From JBBRQP01 sp038226175 (GTDB taxonomy: Bacteria; Cyanobacteriota; Cyanobacteriia; Gloeobacterales; Anthocerotibacteraceae), in the NCBI GenBank assembly GCA_038226175.1, contig JBBRQP010000051.1:1-21634 (forward strand): a stretch of DNA of 21,634 bases, written 5' to 3'. Numbering within the stretch: position 1 is the stretch's first letter; each line of letters begins with the position of its first letter. This document shows positions 1 through 8,600 of this stretch, piece after piece. The translations under genes and the position numbers were made by a program. The notes below the pieces were generated by a model, which saw only the letters and a program-made list of their open reading frames with translations, was not told where the DNA came from and made no database searches.

Positions 1-198
1 CCTGCCTATAGTCCTGAGTTACAGCCAGCAGAACGATTATGGCCTTTGGTGGATGAGCCCTTAGCCAATCGGGTTTGGGTGACGATTGAAGAAGTGGAAG
101 AGCGATTAGAGCAACGATGTCGTAGTTTATCAAAGCAGACTGAGTTGCTCAAGAGATACTTGTTCTACCATTGGTGGCCCAGAACAAAAACCTGCTAA
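1..198 (+). pseudogene. IS630-family transposase, C-terminal fragment (cut by window edge)
   Basis: An open frame runs from base 1 to TAA at 196-198 and encodes 65 residues. It begins PAYSPELQPAERLWPL and ends in YHWWPRTKTC. The YSPELxPxExxW stretch is the conserved C-terminal DDE-region signature of IS630-type transposases, where the catalytic Glu follows the Pro-Glu/Asp-Leu-x-Pro motif. The rest of the gene lies outside the window, so I cannot say whether the element is intact. It sits immediately upstream of a broken immunity-protein gene. The fragment at the right edge of the window belongs to a different IS630 subgroup, judged by its different C-terminal sequence. Confidence 0.8.
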
Positions 199-287
199 TC
201 AAACGGAAAGAGTATTAGACAGCATAAATGATAGGCTATTTGCATTGTGAATCGACTAAAGTAAGCATCTTCTAATAGGCCATCAAG

Positions 288-638
288 ATGAGAGCCAAAA
301 TGAAGGGGCTACATTCTCCAGATATTGACCTACCAACTTTTTGACCAGATGATCCTCAATACTTTGGATTCTTGCTCCAGTTTTTTGTAGGATCAGAGAA
401 GGAAGAAGCGGAGGATTCATTTAACATGATGGTTTGTACCCTTCGCTGGCTTGAACAAAATAGGCCTGAGGATATGTTTTTTGGAGCTGATTACCTGATT
501 GTTGCAAAGTATGAGCTAGCGGCGATTGAAACTCTTTTACAACGATATTGTGAGGGTTTCAGTGGAGAGAATTGGTTAGAGATCGGGGCAAAGATTGGTC
601 GCGTTGCGCATTGGGAATTTGAGGACTACCAGCCTTAG
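288..638 (+). pseudogene. Imm8-family immunity protein, interrupted by in-frame TGA
   Basis: The frame starts at ATG 288 (MRAKMKGLHSPDIDLPTF), meets TGA at 342-344, and continues in the same frame from PDDPQYFGFLLQFF to HWEFEDYQP and TAG. Read through, it gives about 116 codons. That is the usual length of Imm8 immunity proteins of polymorphic toxin systems, which share the LHSPDI start, the GFLLQ block, a YLIV strand and a WEFEDY ending (family recognition from memory). The stop falls where the family usually has an aromatic residue, so one TGG-to-TGA change explains it. A shorter product could start at TTG 372 but would lack the N-terminal strand. No toxin gene is visible; the upstream neighbour is a transposase remnant. 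I infer a decayed orphan immunity gene left by mobile-element activity. Confidence 0.72.
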
Positions 639-650
639 ATTTCCTCACGA

Positions 651-676
651 AGCTTAGGTTTGGATGAACCCTAGCT
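651..676. terminator. Hairpin between convergent genes (weak terminator candidate)
   Basis: AGCTTAGGTT (651-660) pairs with AACCCTAGCT (667-676) around a 6-nt loop, 8 of 10 bases matching. It lies between the convergent ends of the immunity pseudogene and menA. There is no clear T-run on either side, so this is only a candidate. Confidence 0.3.
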
Positions 677-690
677 AGTACTCTATTTGG

Positions 691-1608
691 CTAAGTAAAA
701 AAGCGACCAACTACAAACCCAGCACTCAGTAATACCCCGCCCCAAAAATGAAGTTGAATCACGATGGGCATCGCTTGTGCCACAGATTCCGGCTGGTCAT
801 GATACACATTGACCCAGTTATAAAGTTTGAGAGATAATGGCACCGTACCCAAAACTACCAACGCAACCCAAGGGAATAAGCCCGCTAGCCAAAACAGTAA
901 CAGACTGCCGTATAGCGCCAAGATCAACCAAGCCAAACGTTCCGCTGCTAATTTCGTTCCCCAGCGCACAATCGGTGAGAGTTTACCCGCCTCTCGGTCA
1001 TCGGCAATCTGCGGGAAATGATGCGTATAGAGAATCAAGCTCGTCAGTGTACCCACAATGAGAGAAGCTGCAAAACTAACCAACAAGGGCGTAAAATTGG
1101 GCGTAGTCTGATCTGCAATCAACTGAGCATAGGTTGTAACCAGCACTGCAATCGGCCCAAAGCAAGTAAACGAAATTAACTCACCCCAGCCTTTGTATGC
1201 CAACCGAAAAGGCGGAGCTTGATAGAAATAACCCAGACCACAGCCGATGGTCGCCGCCACGATGATCACCCCATCTTGCAAAAACCAAGCCAAGCCCCCA
1301 AAAGCTCCTGCACCCAAAACTAAACACGCCGTTCCCACCCAAAACACTTGCTGCGCGTCCCCCGTTAATTGCACTAATGACCAAGGTTTATTTTGATCCA
1401 CACCAGTTTCGTCATCCCACACATCATTGGTGAGATTAATCCAAGCCTGGATTAAAACCAGACCCACAAAACTTAGGCCAAAACAGACAATATTAAATTG
1501 CCCGGTCTGTTGATAGGCGACCGCTGTACCCACCAAAACTGGAATCACAGCGGCGGAATAAATCGCCGGATTAAGGGCTGATTGCCAAGGATTAAGCGAA
1601 ATGGTCAT
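691..1608 (-). CDS. menA: 2-carboxy-1,4-naphthoquinone phytyltransferase (MenA)
   Basis: This 305-aa UbiA-type membrane prenyltransferase attaches the phytyl chain to the naphthoquinone ring in phylloquinone synthesis, releasing CO2. The first Asp-rich motif NDVWDDETGVD is at residues 61-71 and binds the Mg-prenyl diphosphate. A second acidic patch, IADDREAGK, lies in the second half. Hydrophobic segments consistent with about eight to nine membrane helices cover the protein. The length is normal for the family. Its ATG (1608) overlaps the menG stop by 4 nt, so translation is probably coupled. Product and substrate are inferred from the cyanobacterial context: the partner menG is adjacent, and phylloquinone serves in photosystem I. 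Menaquinone-type use of another prenyl donor cannot be excluded from sequence alone. Confidence 0.92.
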   Translation of the reverse strand: MTISLNPWQSALNPAIYSAAVIPVLVGTAVAYQQTGQFNIVCFGLSFVGLVLIQAWINLTNDVWDDETGVDQNKPWSLVQLTGDAQQVFWVGTACLVLGAGAFGGLAWFLQDGVIIVAATIGCGLGYFYQAPPFRLAYKGWGELISFTCFGPIAVLVTTYAQLIADQTTPNFTPLLVSFAASLIVGTLTSLILYTHHFPQIADDREAGKLSPIVRWGTKLAAERLAWLILALYGSLLLFWLAGLFPWVALVVLGTVPLSLKLYNWVNVYHDQPESVAQAMPIVIQLHFWGGVLLSAGFVVGRFFT

Positions 1609-2285
1609 CGTTGCAACAAAAGAAAGTGGATACCGCCCTGCTCCAGAGTACGGTGTTTGACCTCACAAAATCCAGCAATTCGAGCTAAGCGTTCTTGCTC
1701 AGCAGGGGAGGCAAAACGTTCTAAACTCGGAGCCAGATAAGCATATTGTGCAGGTAGCTGAAACAAGGCTCCCAAGCGGGGTACCAACTCTTGCAAATAC
1801 CAACGCTGAAACCCATCATCTTGCCGCCAACATAGATCTAACACCACTGCCCGCGCTCCCGGTTTCAAAACACGGTACATCTGCTCAAAACAACGGGGAA
1901 TATTCGTCACATTGCGCAAGCCAAAGGCCATCGTCACCGCGTCTAGGCTGGCATCGGCGAGCGGTAAGTGCAAAACATCAGCTTCCACCCAGCGCAATCG
2001 GGGATCACAACTTTGTCGCTTCGCCTCAGCCAACATCTGTGACGAAAAATCTATGCCCCAGACCATCTCGACACTGGGCACCCGCTTGAGCCACAGTCGT
2101 GCCAAATCTCCTGTTCCGCAACACAAATCTGCCACCTGCTGCGGTTTGCCCTGCGTCGCCCAACCCACTGCTAATTTTTTCCAGGCTTGATGCCGACCTA
2201 AGCTCATCAAAAAGTTGAGGCGGTCATAATCTGGCGCGATACTATCAAAAAGTCCCCGGATCTCCGTAGCTGTGCTGGTTTTCAT
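1605..2285 (-). CDS. menG: Demethylphylloquinone / demethylmenaquinone C-methyltransferase (MenG/UbiE family)
   Basis: This 226-aa class I SAM-dependent methyltransferase catalyses the ring methylation of demethylphylloquinone, after MenA. UbiE signatures are visible: YDRLNFLMSLGRHQAWK near residues 20-36, the SAM-binding loop VADLCCGTGD at 51-60, the TMAFGLRNV block mid-protein, and YRVLKPGARAVVLDL. The start at 2285 overlaps the stop of the upstream TPR gene in an ATGA, and the stop overlaps the menA start in the same way. All three genes therefore form one translationally coupled operon. Cyanobacteria also require reduction of demethylphylloquinone (NdbB) before this step; that gene is not in the window. 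Confidence 0.93.
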   Translation of the reverse strand: MKTSTATEIRGLFDSIAPDYDRLNFLMSLGRHQAWKKLAVGWATQGKPQQVADLCCGTGDLARLWLKRVPSVEMVWGIDFSSQMLAEAKRQSCDPRLRWVEADVLHLPLADASLDAVTMAFGLRNVTNIPRCFEQMYRVLKPGARAVVLDLCWRQDDGFQRWYLQELVPRLGALFQLPAQYAYLAPSLERFASPAEQERLARIAGFCEVKHRTLEQGGIHFLLLQR

Positions 2286-4084
2286 GATTGCCCAAACTCA
2301 CTCATGACTTGCTTAACCCGCTCTAGGTTAGCTGAAATAGCCGTCTGTTCGAGGGTTTGGACTGCACCGAGCAGCAATTCTTCAAAATGCTCAGCCCCCA
2401 GCTGTCCGCGCAAAATCGTGAGTAGTCCGGCAACCCGGCGGGTGCGCGGCGAATGTAATCGGTCAAAAATCAACAGTGCTGTCACCGCTTCACGGATCGC
2501 AAGTCCTGGATTACCAAGGGTATTATAGGCTTCAGCCCGAATCAAAAGCGCCTGAGCCAAAGTACTCAAGTCCTGCAAGCGCCGACTCAAATTGACCGCC
2601 TCAGCCAAAATATCTGCCGCCTCAGCGTAGCGTTCTGTAGCCTGATAGACTGAGCCGATACCCAATAGACACAGTACTTCACAGGGAGTTTCACTGCGGT
2701 CTCGCGCTAGCGCCATCGCTCGACTAAAATACTCCAGTGCCTCCGGGTAGCGGTAAATCGCCGTATAGGCATGACCTAAGCCAGCCAAGGCATAGGCTTC
2801 ACCGAGTCGATGACCAATCGTACGCACTACGACCAGCGCGCGCTCAAGACTGCTGACGGCCTCACGGGGTCGATTTTGCTCAGTTAACGCCCAACTGCGA
2901 TTAATCGTACAGGCCATCTCTGTTGCCGTATCACCGTAGGTCTGAGCGATCTCAATACCGCGATCAAAGTAAGTTAAGGCTTCTGCCAAGGTGCCTTGAT
3001 AGGTGAAGACATAGCCCAACAAATTGTAGACCTTAGCGAGTTCCGGGCTACCGTCGCTTTGGCGCAAGGGTTCGCGCAAATAGGTCAGCACCTCGCCTAC
3101 TGCTGCACCACTCAAATTAACCAACATCGGGCCATAGAGCGGAAAGTAGGGTTTGCGTGCAAAACTTTTGAGTACCTGTAAACTGACCTTATACGCCGCG
3201 AGTAGCAGTGCAGATTCCTGTTGCCGCAAATATTCACTAAGCTGTGACCAGAGACTGATAAACGTAAGATGGGTATTGATAGCTAAGCGTGTGGCCTGAA
3301 TTCCCGCTGGCAAGCGTTGCTCAAACAGTTCGAGGAGGGTGAACTCGGTAAAACGCAAGACCAAGACCCACTCGACCCACAGGCTGCTATCTAAACTCCG
3401 ATAGTGCTGCCCCAAAAACTCATCTAGGCGACCCGCCGCAATGGCTTCAAATAATTGCCGTAGCGGCGTGTGAGAAAAGCGTTGTCCCCAATTTTGCCAG
3501 GGACTCTCAAGCAGGCTAAAACTAATGCGGTTGCTCTGCGGGGCATCAAAGACCCAATCACGGATCGCCTGATCGACTTCACTACAGCCCTGGACTCCGC
3601 GGGTACAGCCATTAAGCAAACTATCGAGCGCCTGAGACTTAGTCGGCTCACGGCTAAGAGAGAGAGCTTGGCGCAAACACTGGCTAAAACTCACAATGCG
3701 CCCTGGTTGCGTAAAATTGCAGTCTCCATAACGGCTTTCTGCTGGGTCAAAGGCAGTCAATAGTAAGCTCAATTCACTACCAGCGGGGGCTGCGAGCAAA
3801 TCTGTCGCGAGTTGTTCGACCATGGTGTCGCGGCGCAGGGTTTGTTGGAGCACTTCCCAGGTCCGCAAAATCTTGTCTAGAGTCGGCTGACGCGGTATTT
3901 TTTTTGGAGCTAGCGTCATCTGTTCTTTGGTCAACTGACCTTCGACAAAAGTACGCAAATAGACATCAAAATCCTCAGGCTCTTGGGCTAGAGGTTCACG
4001 CAAAATTCGCTCAATTGCCTCTGGAGAAAGCGCGTTGGCACATTGATATATCAATAATTTGTAATATTCGGCACGTGTCGTCAC
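2282..4084 (-). CDS. TPR-repeat protein, first gene of the menG-menA operon
   Basis: This 600-aa protein is predicted to be soluble. The C-terminal half (about residues 340-560) contains successive 34-residue-type TPR units, for example YNLLGYVFTYQGTLAEALTY, AYALAGLGHAYTAIYRYPEA, LLGIGSVYQATERYAEAADI and LIRAEAYNTLGNPGLAI. The N-terminal ~340 residues are helical-looking and match nothing I recognise. The start is GTG at 4084, supported by an AAGAGG sequence 8 nt upstream on the minus strand. The gene overlaps menG by 4 nt. TPR arrays usually mediate protein contacts, so an assembly or scaffold role connected with quinone or membrane proteins is possible. That is only an inference from operon position. 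Confidence 0.8.
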   Translation of the reverse strand: MTTRAEYYKLLIYQCANALSPEAIERILREPLAQEPEDFDVYLRTFVEGQLTKEQMTLAPKKIPRQPTLDKILRTWEVLQQTLRRDTMVEQLATDLLAAPAGSELSLLLTAFDPAESRYGDCNFTQPGRIVSFSQCLRQALSLSREPTKSQALDSLLNGCTRGVQGCSEVDQAIRDWVFDAPQSNRISFSLLESPWQNWGQRFSHTPLRQLFEAIAAGRLDEFLGQHYRSLDSSLWVEWVLVLRFTEFTLLELFEQRLPAGIQATRLAINTHLTFISLWSQLSEYLRQQESALLLAAYKVSLQVLKSFARKPYFPLYGPMLVNLSGAAVGEVLTYLREPLRQSDGSPELAKVYNLLGYVFTYQGTLAEALTYFDRGIEIAQTYGDTATEMACTINRSWALTEQNRPREAVSSLERALVVVRTIGHRLGEAYALAGLGHAYTAIYRYPEALEYFSRAMALARDRSETPCEVLCLLGIGSVYQATERYAEAADILAEAVNLSRRLQDLSTLAQALLIRAEAYNTLGNPGLAIREAVTALLIFDRLHSPRTRRVAGLLTILRGQLGAEHFEELLLGAVQTLEQTAISANLERVKQVMSEFGQS

Positions 4085-4286
4085 TGTTACAACCTCTTAA
4101 ACCTTTCCCAACCGCCCATCAAAACTTTACCATTGTCTAGGGATAATCAGCGGCTCTGGGCTGTGATACAGATCATAGCCATGGGTTAGGTACTGTCTTG
4201 AGGTAGAGGTCAAAAATTTAGTACATCGCTAAAGTCAAAGAGGAATGGCAAAAAGCAGACTAAAGCTGTTTTGCGCCAAAGCCAAA

Positions 4287-4309
4287 AACATTCCGTTTTT
4301 CGGAATGTT
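4287..4309. promoter_or_regulatory. Perfect 9-bp dyad upstream of the HLIP gene (operator or leader hairpin)
   Basis: AACATTCCG (4287-4295) and CGGAATGTT (4301-4309) are perfect inverted repeats around five T residues. A -10-like TATATT follows at 4314-4319, which places the dyad over the presumed -35 region, 43 nt before the HLIP ATG. This suggests a transcription-factor operator. If transcription starts further upstream it would be a 5'-leader hairpin instead. Read on the minus strand it is followed by a short T-run, so terminator activity toward the TPR gene is also possible. Confidence 0.45.
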
Positions 4310-4351
4310 AAGTTATATTGAGTAAGAGCCTGTATTTAGGGAATTAAGATC

Positions 4352-4492
4352 ATGCAAGACGAAGCAAAAGTGGGTTTTGTACCCTTCGCTGAACAACTAA
4401 ACGGACGCTTGGCTATGGTTGGCTTTCTGGCCATGCTGATCATCGAATTCACCTCGGGTAAGGGTGTTTTACATTTTTGGGGCATTCTTTAA
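4352..4492 (+). CDS. hli: High-light-inducible protein (HLIP / one-helix CAB-like protein)
   Basis: This 46-aa ORF starts at ATG 4352. It contains EQLNGRLAMVGF at residues 14-25, an exact match to the ExxNGRxAMxGF chlorophyll a/b-binding signature, and a single membrane helix running to about residue 32. HLIPs dimerise, bind chlorophyll and carotenoid through the Glu, Asn and Arg of this motif, and protect chlorophyll and newly made photosystem II subunits in the thylakoid membrane under strong light. The length is typical of the shortest class. The upstream AGGGAATTAAGATC provides a plausible ribosome-binding site. It is the first gene of a probable three-gene plus-strand operon, and a strong dyad lies in its promoter region. 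Confidence 0.93.
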   Translation: MQDEAKVGFVPFAEQLNGRLAMVGFLAMLIIEFTSGKGVLHFWGIL

Positions 4493-4509
4493 GTAACCTA
4501 GGAGTCATC

Positions 4510-4758
4510 ATGGAATTCAAAGACTTGCCGATCAAAGAAATCAATACTTTCATGAAAGCCTACTACGCGGCCGAAATCGGTATCGCCGGGGTTTCAGAAG
4601 TAACCCTCTCTAGGTCGGGACTAGACAAATTTTTAGGTCCGGTGATTGGTTTTCAGCGTCTCAATGCGGCAGTGCAGCTGGTAGGCTGGGGTGCCTTGAT
4701 CGCTTATCTTGATACCCTTGAAGCGCAAACTACGGTCACATCGACCAATCAGACCTAG
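4510..4758 (+). CDS. Small protein with a degenerate HLIP-like membrane helix
   Basis: An 82-aa protein starts at ATG 4510, chosen over the in-frame ATG 4477, which overlaps the hli gene. TAGGAG is positioned just upstream of 4510. I do not recognise a named family. Residues about 51-69 form the only convincing hydrophobic helix. The segment QRLNAAVQLVGW (49-60) can be laid on the HLIP motif ExxNGRxAMxGF: Glu becomes Gln, Asn is kept, Gly-Arg becomes Ala-Ala, and GF becomes GW. The Glu-Arg pair that ligates chlorophyll in HLIPs is thus missing. The gene lies 17 nt behind hli and 50 nt before the next gene, consistent with co-transcription. A role as HLIP partner or paralogue is inference. Confidence 0.7.
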   Translation: MEFKDLPIKEINTFMKAYYAAEIGIAGVSEVTLSRSGLDKFLGPVIGFQRLNAAVQLVGWGALIAYLDTLEAQTTVTSTNQT

Positions 4759-4808
4759 GATCACGTCTCATTCATTGAGAACCTGTTTTAGGATGGGACT
4801 ATATCTCT

Positions 4809-5609
4809 ATGGATGAGGTCATGTCCTGCACTCACTCGCGCCGAATTTTTTTACGTGTAGCGTTGGTGGCCTCATGGCTTGCCATACGTCATGCCCAGGC
4901 TGCTCAGGAAACTTCTATCCTACATGAGTCTGTCACTTATGCTGGTTCTGAAAGTTCCATAGGCGGTTTCTTGGCGCGTCCAATTCTTAGTGATGGCGCG
5001 GGTGTCTTATTGATTCATGACCGCAGCGGGCTTACTTCTTACATCAAAGGCGTAGCGGGAAAATTAGCGGAAGCTGGCTATAGTGTACTAGCTCCAGATT
5101 TATACAGTCGTTTGGGCATAGCCGAACAACTCACCGCCATGACCTCCCCACTCCCGACGCCCAGTGCAGGGCAAATTATCAGCGATCTAGAAAGCTCTTT
5201 AGCTTACCTTGAGCATCAGATCAAAGGCGATGGTATACGTACCCGTTTTGCCATTCTGGGCTTTGGTTGGGGTGGCGAACAAGCCTTTCTTTATGCCACC
5301 GAAAATAGTGAGCTGAACGGGGCAATCAGTTTTGATGGACCCACACCTGAACCCGTCGAGCGGCTCAATCAACTCACAGTGCCGCTGTTGGGAAATTACG
5401 CTGAGGATGACCCCTTTGTAAGGCAGACCCTAGCTGATGTCCAAACCGCTCTTACCAAAGCAGGTAAGACCTATGACTTTAAGATTTTCCCGGGAACTAA
5501 GCCAGATTTTTATGAAAGTGGGTCAGCTAATTTTAACCAAGTTGCAGCGGATGGCGCTTGGGAGCGTGCTTGGGCATTTTTAGCTAAGTCCTTGAAAGTA
5601 GAAGGTTAG
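4809..5609 (+). CDS. Tat-exported dienelactone-hydrolase-fold protein lacking the usual nucleophile and His
   Basis: The 266-aa product begins with a twin-arginine signal: SRRIFLR at 10-16, a hydrophobic stretch, then HAQAAQ with cleavage likely near residue 31. The mature part follows the dienelactone hydrolase plan: GGFLARP near 52, VLLIHDRSGL near 66-75, APDLYSR near 95-101, and an Asp in AEDDP at about 198-202. The nucleophile elbow, normally GxCxGG, reads GFGWGG at 151-156, so Cys is replaced by Gly. The His position near 232, in FPGTKPDFY, appears to be Pro. It may therefore be a non-hydrolytic binding protein. Start 4821 (MSCTHSRR) is an alternative. It shares strand and close spacing with hli and the 82-aa gene. 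Confidence 0.82.
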   Translation: MDEVMSCTHSRRIFLRVALVASWLAIRHAQAAQETSILHESVTYAGSESSIGGFLARPILSDGAGVLLIHDRSGLTSYIKGVAGKLAEAGYSVLAPDLYSRLGIAEQLTAMTSPLPTPSAGQIISDLESSLAYLEHQIKGDGIRTRFAILGFGWGGEQAFLYATENSELNGAISFDGPTPEPVERLNQLTVPLLGNYAEDDPFVRQTLADVQTALTKAGKTYDFKIFPGTKPDFYESGSANFNQVAADGAWERAWAFLAKSLKVEG

Positions 5610-5624
5610 TACCTGTGAAGTCCA

Positions 5625-5645
5625 ACCCGCATCAAAGATGCGGGT
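5625..5645. terminator. Strong hairpin between convergent hydrolase and chlH genes
   Basis: ACCCGCATC (5625-5633) and GATGCGGGT (5637-5645) pair perfectly, with a 3-nt AAA loop. The hairpin sits 15 nt after the hydrolase stop and 25 nt from the chlH stop, where a bidirectional terminator is expected. Neither strand has a clear T-tract directly after the stem, so strength is uncertain. Confidence 0.55.
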
Positions 5646-5670
5646 GATGGTGAAAAGCTACTGGTAAAAC

Positions 5671-8600
5671 TTAAACGCCCTCGATTTTATCTTCCAAGTC
5701 CTGATAAAGCTCCTGCAGTTTTTGCAGTTGCTCCGCCGTAGTTTCCCAATAACCGCGTCCGTTAGCTTCGAGAAGCGTACCAACCATTTTACGAAAAGCA
5801 TTGGGATTAAGGTCTGCCAAACGTTCTGCCATGGCAGGATCATTCATGAAGGTGTTGGCGGTCTCATCGTAAACCCAATCATCGACCGCGTGAGCCGTAG
5901 CCGAGAAACCGTAAGTGTTGGTCAGACGATATTGGATTTCGCGCACTCCCTCAAAGCCATTGCGTAACATCCCTTCATACCATTTGGGATTGAGCAGCTT
6001 AGTCCGCGATTCGAGGCGAATGTTTTCCTCTAAGGTACGGACTTTGGCATTGGCAGTAGTAGTATCAGCGATATAGACGGGTGGTTTTTTGCCGCGCATT
6101 TTTTCGACAATGCCCGCGACTGAGCCGAGGGTCTCAAAGTAGTTATTGACATCAGAGAGACCAACTTCAGCGGAGTCGAGATTTTGGAAGGCCGTATCTA
6201 CGGTTTTGAGAGCAGATTCATGGACTGAGCGCATCTGGGTACTATCGAGGTTGGCACCATAAGCAAAGGATTTGCGGGTCAGATACATGTCATGCAGCTG
6301 GTCTTCACTTTCCCAGGCTCCGTTTTCGACAGCAAAGTTGACATTAGCTCCATAAGAACCAGCCGCATTAGAAAAAATCCGGGTCGCGGCTTGCGCCAAA
6401 GGAATATTTAATTCGGCAGCTTGGGCCAGGGCGTGTTTGCGGATGAAATTGCTGTCGGCTGGTTCATCGAGTTCTGCCACCATTTTGACAGCCCGGTCGA
6501 GCAGGTTCATTTGATTAGGAAACAGATCCCGGAAAATCCCTGAGGCACTGACTACCGCATCAATGCGCGGACGACCTAGTTTTTCGAGGGGAACGATTTC
6601 TAGGCGATTGATGCGACCTAGGGCATCGGGCATCGGGTTGACCCCAAGCAGGATCAGAATCTGGGCTAGGGCTTCCCCGTAGGTTTTGATGTTATCTGTA
6701 CCCCACAGTACACAGGCAATTGTCTCAGGCCACTGGTTTTGGTTATCTTCGCGGTAACGTTCTAGCATCCGGTCTACAATGATTTGAGCATTTTGCAATG
6801 CCGGACGGGTGGGAATCGATTGGGGATCAAGAGCGTAGGTATTGCGACCTGTAGGTAACACGGCTGGGTTACGCACGGTATCGCCGCCGGGGCCAGGGAT
6901 CAAATATTCGCCGTCCAAGCCTTTAATCAAAGCACCTAGTTCGTTTTCGGCTACGATATTTTCTAAAATTTCTTCGAGAAACTGGAACATCGGTCGGGCT
7001 TGCTTAGCATCTAGGGTAAAACCTGCTTCCTTGAGAGCCACCAGCCAAGGTTCGGCGGTATTGAGATGTAAAAAGTTGAGCAGAGAAACTTTGGAGACGC
7101 GGCCTTGGTTATCGGCACGGGCTTGCACTAGGGCTTGAACGGCTTTTTGGACGACACTATTGATCAAGCGTTGACGGTCGAGAGATTCTAGGTCTCCTGC
7201 CTGAGCAGTCCGGTTAACCGTGTCCCAATCCCAGCTACGCGCCGCTGCCAACAGACGCTGCAAACAGGGCAAATCCATCTCAGGGCGGTCAAAGCTCGCA
7301 ACACTGGCAAGCGTATCGACGACTTCGTTGACCGAGGGTGGCACCCCAATCGTATGCAGGTCACAGGGTACTAACCGTTCTTCGATCTCCATCAGGTTTT
7401 TGTAGACTAGACCGACAAAAATATCCCCTTGACCAGGACTAAATTCGTCTGGCACCGTAACTTCTTTATCTAAATTGAGAGCCTTGACTTGCTCAGCAAT
7501 CGCCGCAAGAATTGGTAGAGCTTTATCAGTCTCACGCAAATCCCGATAGGAGGCAATCGTGGCTTGGAGTTCCTTGAGACCTTTGTAGAGTCCCGCATTT
7601 TCAGCAGGAGGCGTCAAATAGGAGATGATCGAGGCGTAGGAACGGCGTTTGGCAATCGTGCCTTCAGAAGGATTGTTGACCGAGTAGTAATACAAATTCG
7701 GTAAGGTGCCAATCAAACGATCTGGGTAGCAATTCGCTGACATACCGATTTGTTTACCAGGCATAAACTCGAGAGCGCCATGGGTACCAAAGTGAACTAC
7801 AGCGTCGGCTTGCCAGATTTTTTCTAGGTAGGAGTAGTAGGCGGCAAATCCGTGGTGGGGGGTGCAGTTTTTGTCAAAAAGTAAGCGCATCGGGTCGCCT
7901 TCATAACCAAAAGATGGTTGAACCCCGATAAAAATATTGCCGTAGTGTTTGCCATAGACGAGTAGATTTTTGCCATCGCTATTGAGTTCACCGGGAGCAG
8001 CCCCCCAGTTGGCTTCGAGAGATTGGGCATAGGGCGTGACACTTTCATATTCTTCGACGGTTATGCGCGCGGCTACGCTCAGGTCAGGAGAACTGATTTG
8101 TGCCCGGACATCCTTGAGAACATCTTGTAACAGCTCATCAGCCGTAGCTGGTAAATCTTGGACATCATAACCGTTGGCTTGGAGCGCTTGCATCAAGTTA
8201 TGAATTGAGGCGAACACATTCAAATAGGCCGCCGTACCGACATTGCCCTTATCTGGTGGAAACGAAAATACCGTCAAGGCAATCTTTTTTTCAACTCTCG
8301 GTTTGCGGCGTAGATTGCACCATTTGAGCGCTCTTCCGGTTACTAATTCGACCCGGTCTTGTAAGGGGATTGCTTTGCCAGTTACGCCATCACGTCCTGA
8401 CATCACAATCGGCTCAATCGCCCCATCAAGTTCGGGTAAAGCAACTTGTAAGGCAACTTGGACGGGGTGTAAACCGAGTTCTGAGTCCTGCCATTCGTTG
8501 GTAGTTTGGAAGACTAGGGGCAGCGCAACCATGTAGGGTCGGTTAAGTTTGGTAAGCGCGGTGATCGCTGATTCTGGGTCATTTTGGGCAGGGCCTCCCA

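Noticed and set aside
3470..3763. 97-codon plus-strand frame inside the TPR gene
   Set aside because: It is antisense to a long, well-supported frame with TPR repeats and has no features of its own.
4477..4509. Earlier ATG for the 82-aa protein
   Set aside because: It would overlap the hli coding end and lacks a ribosome-binding site, while TAGGAG precedes the ATG at 4510.
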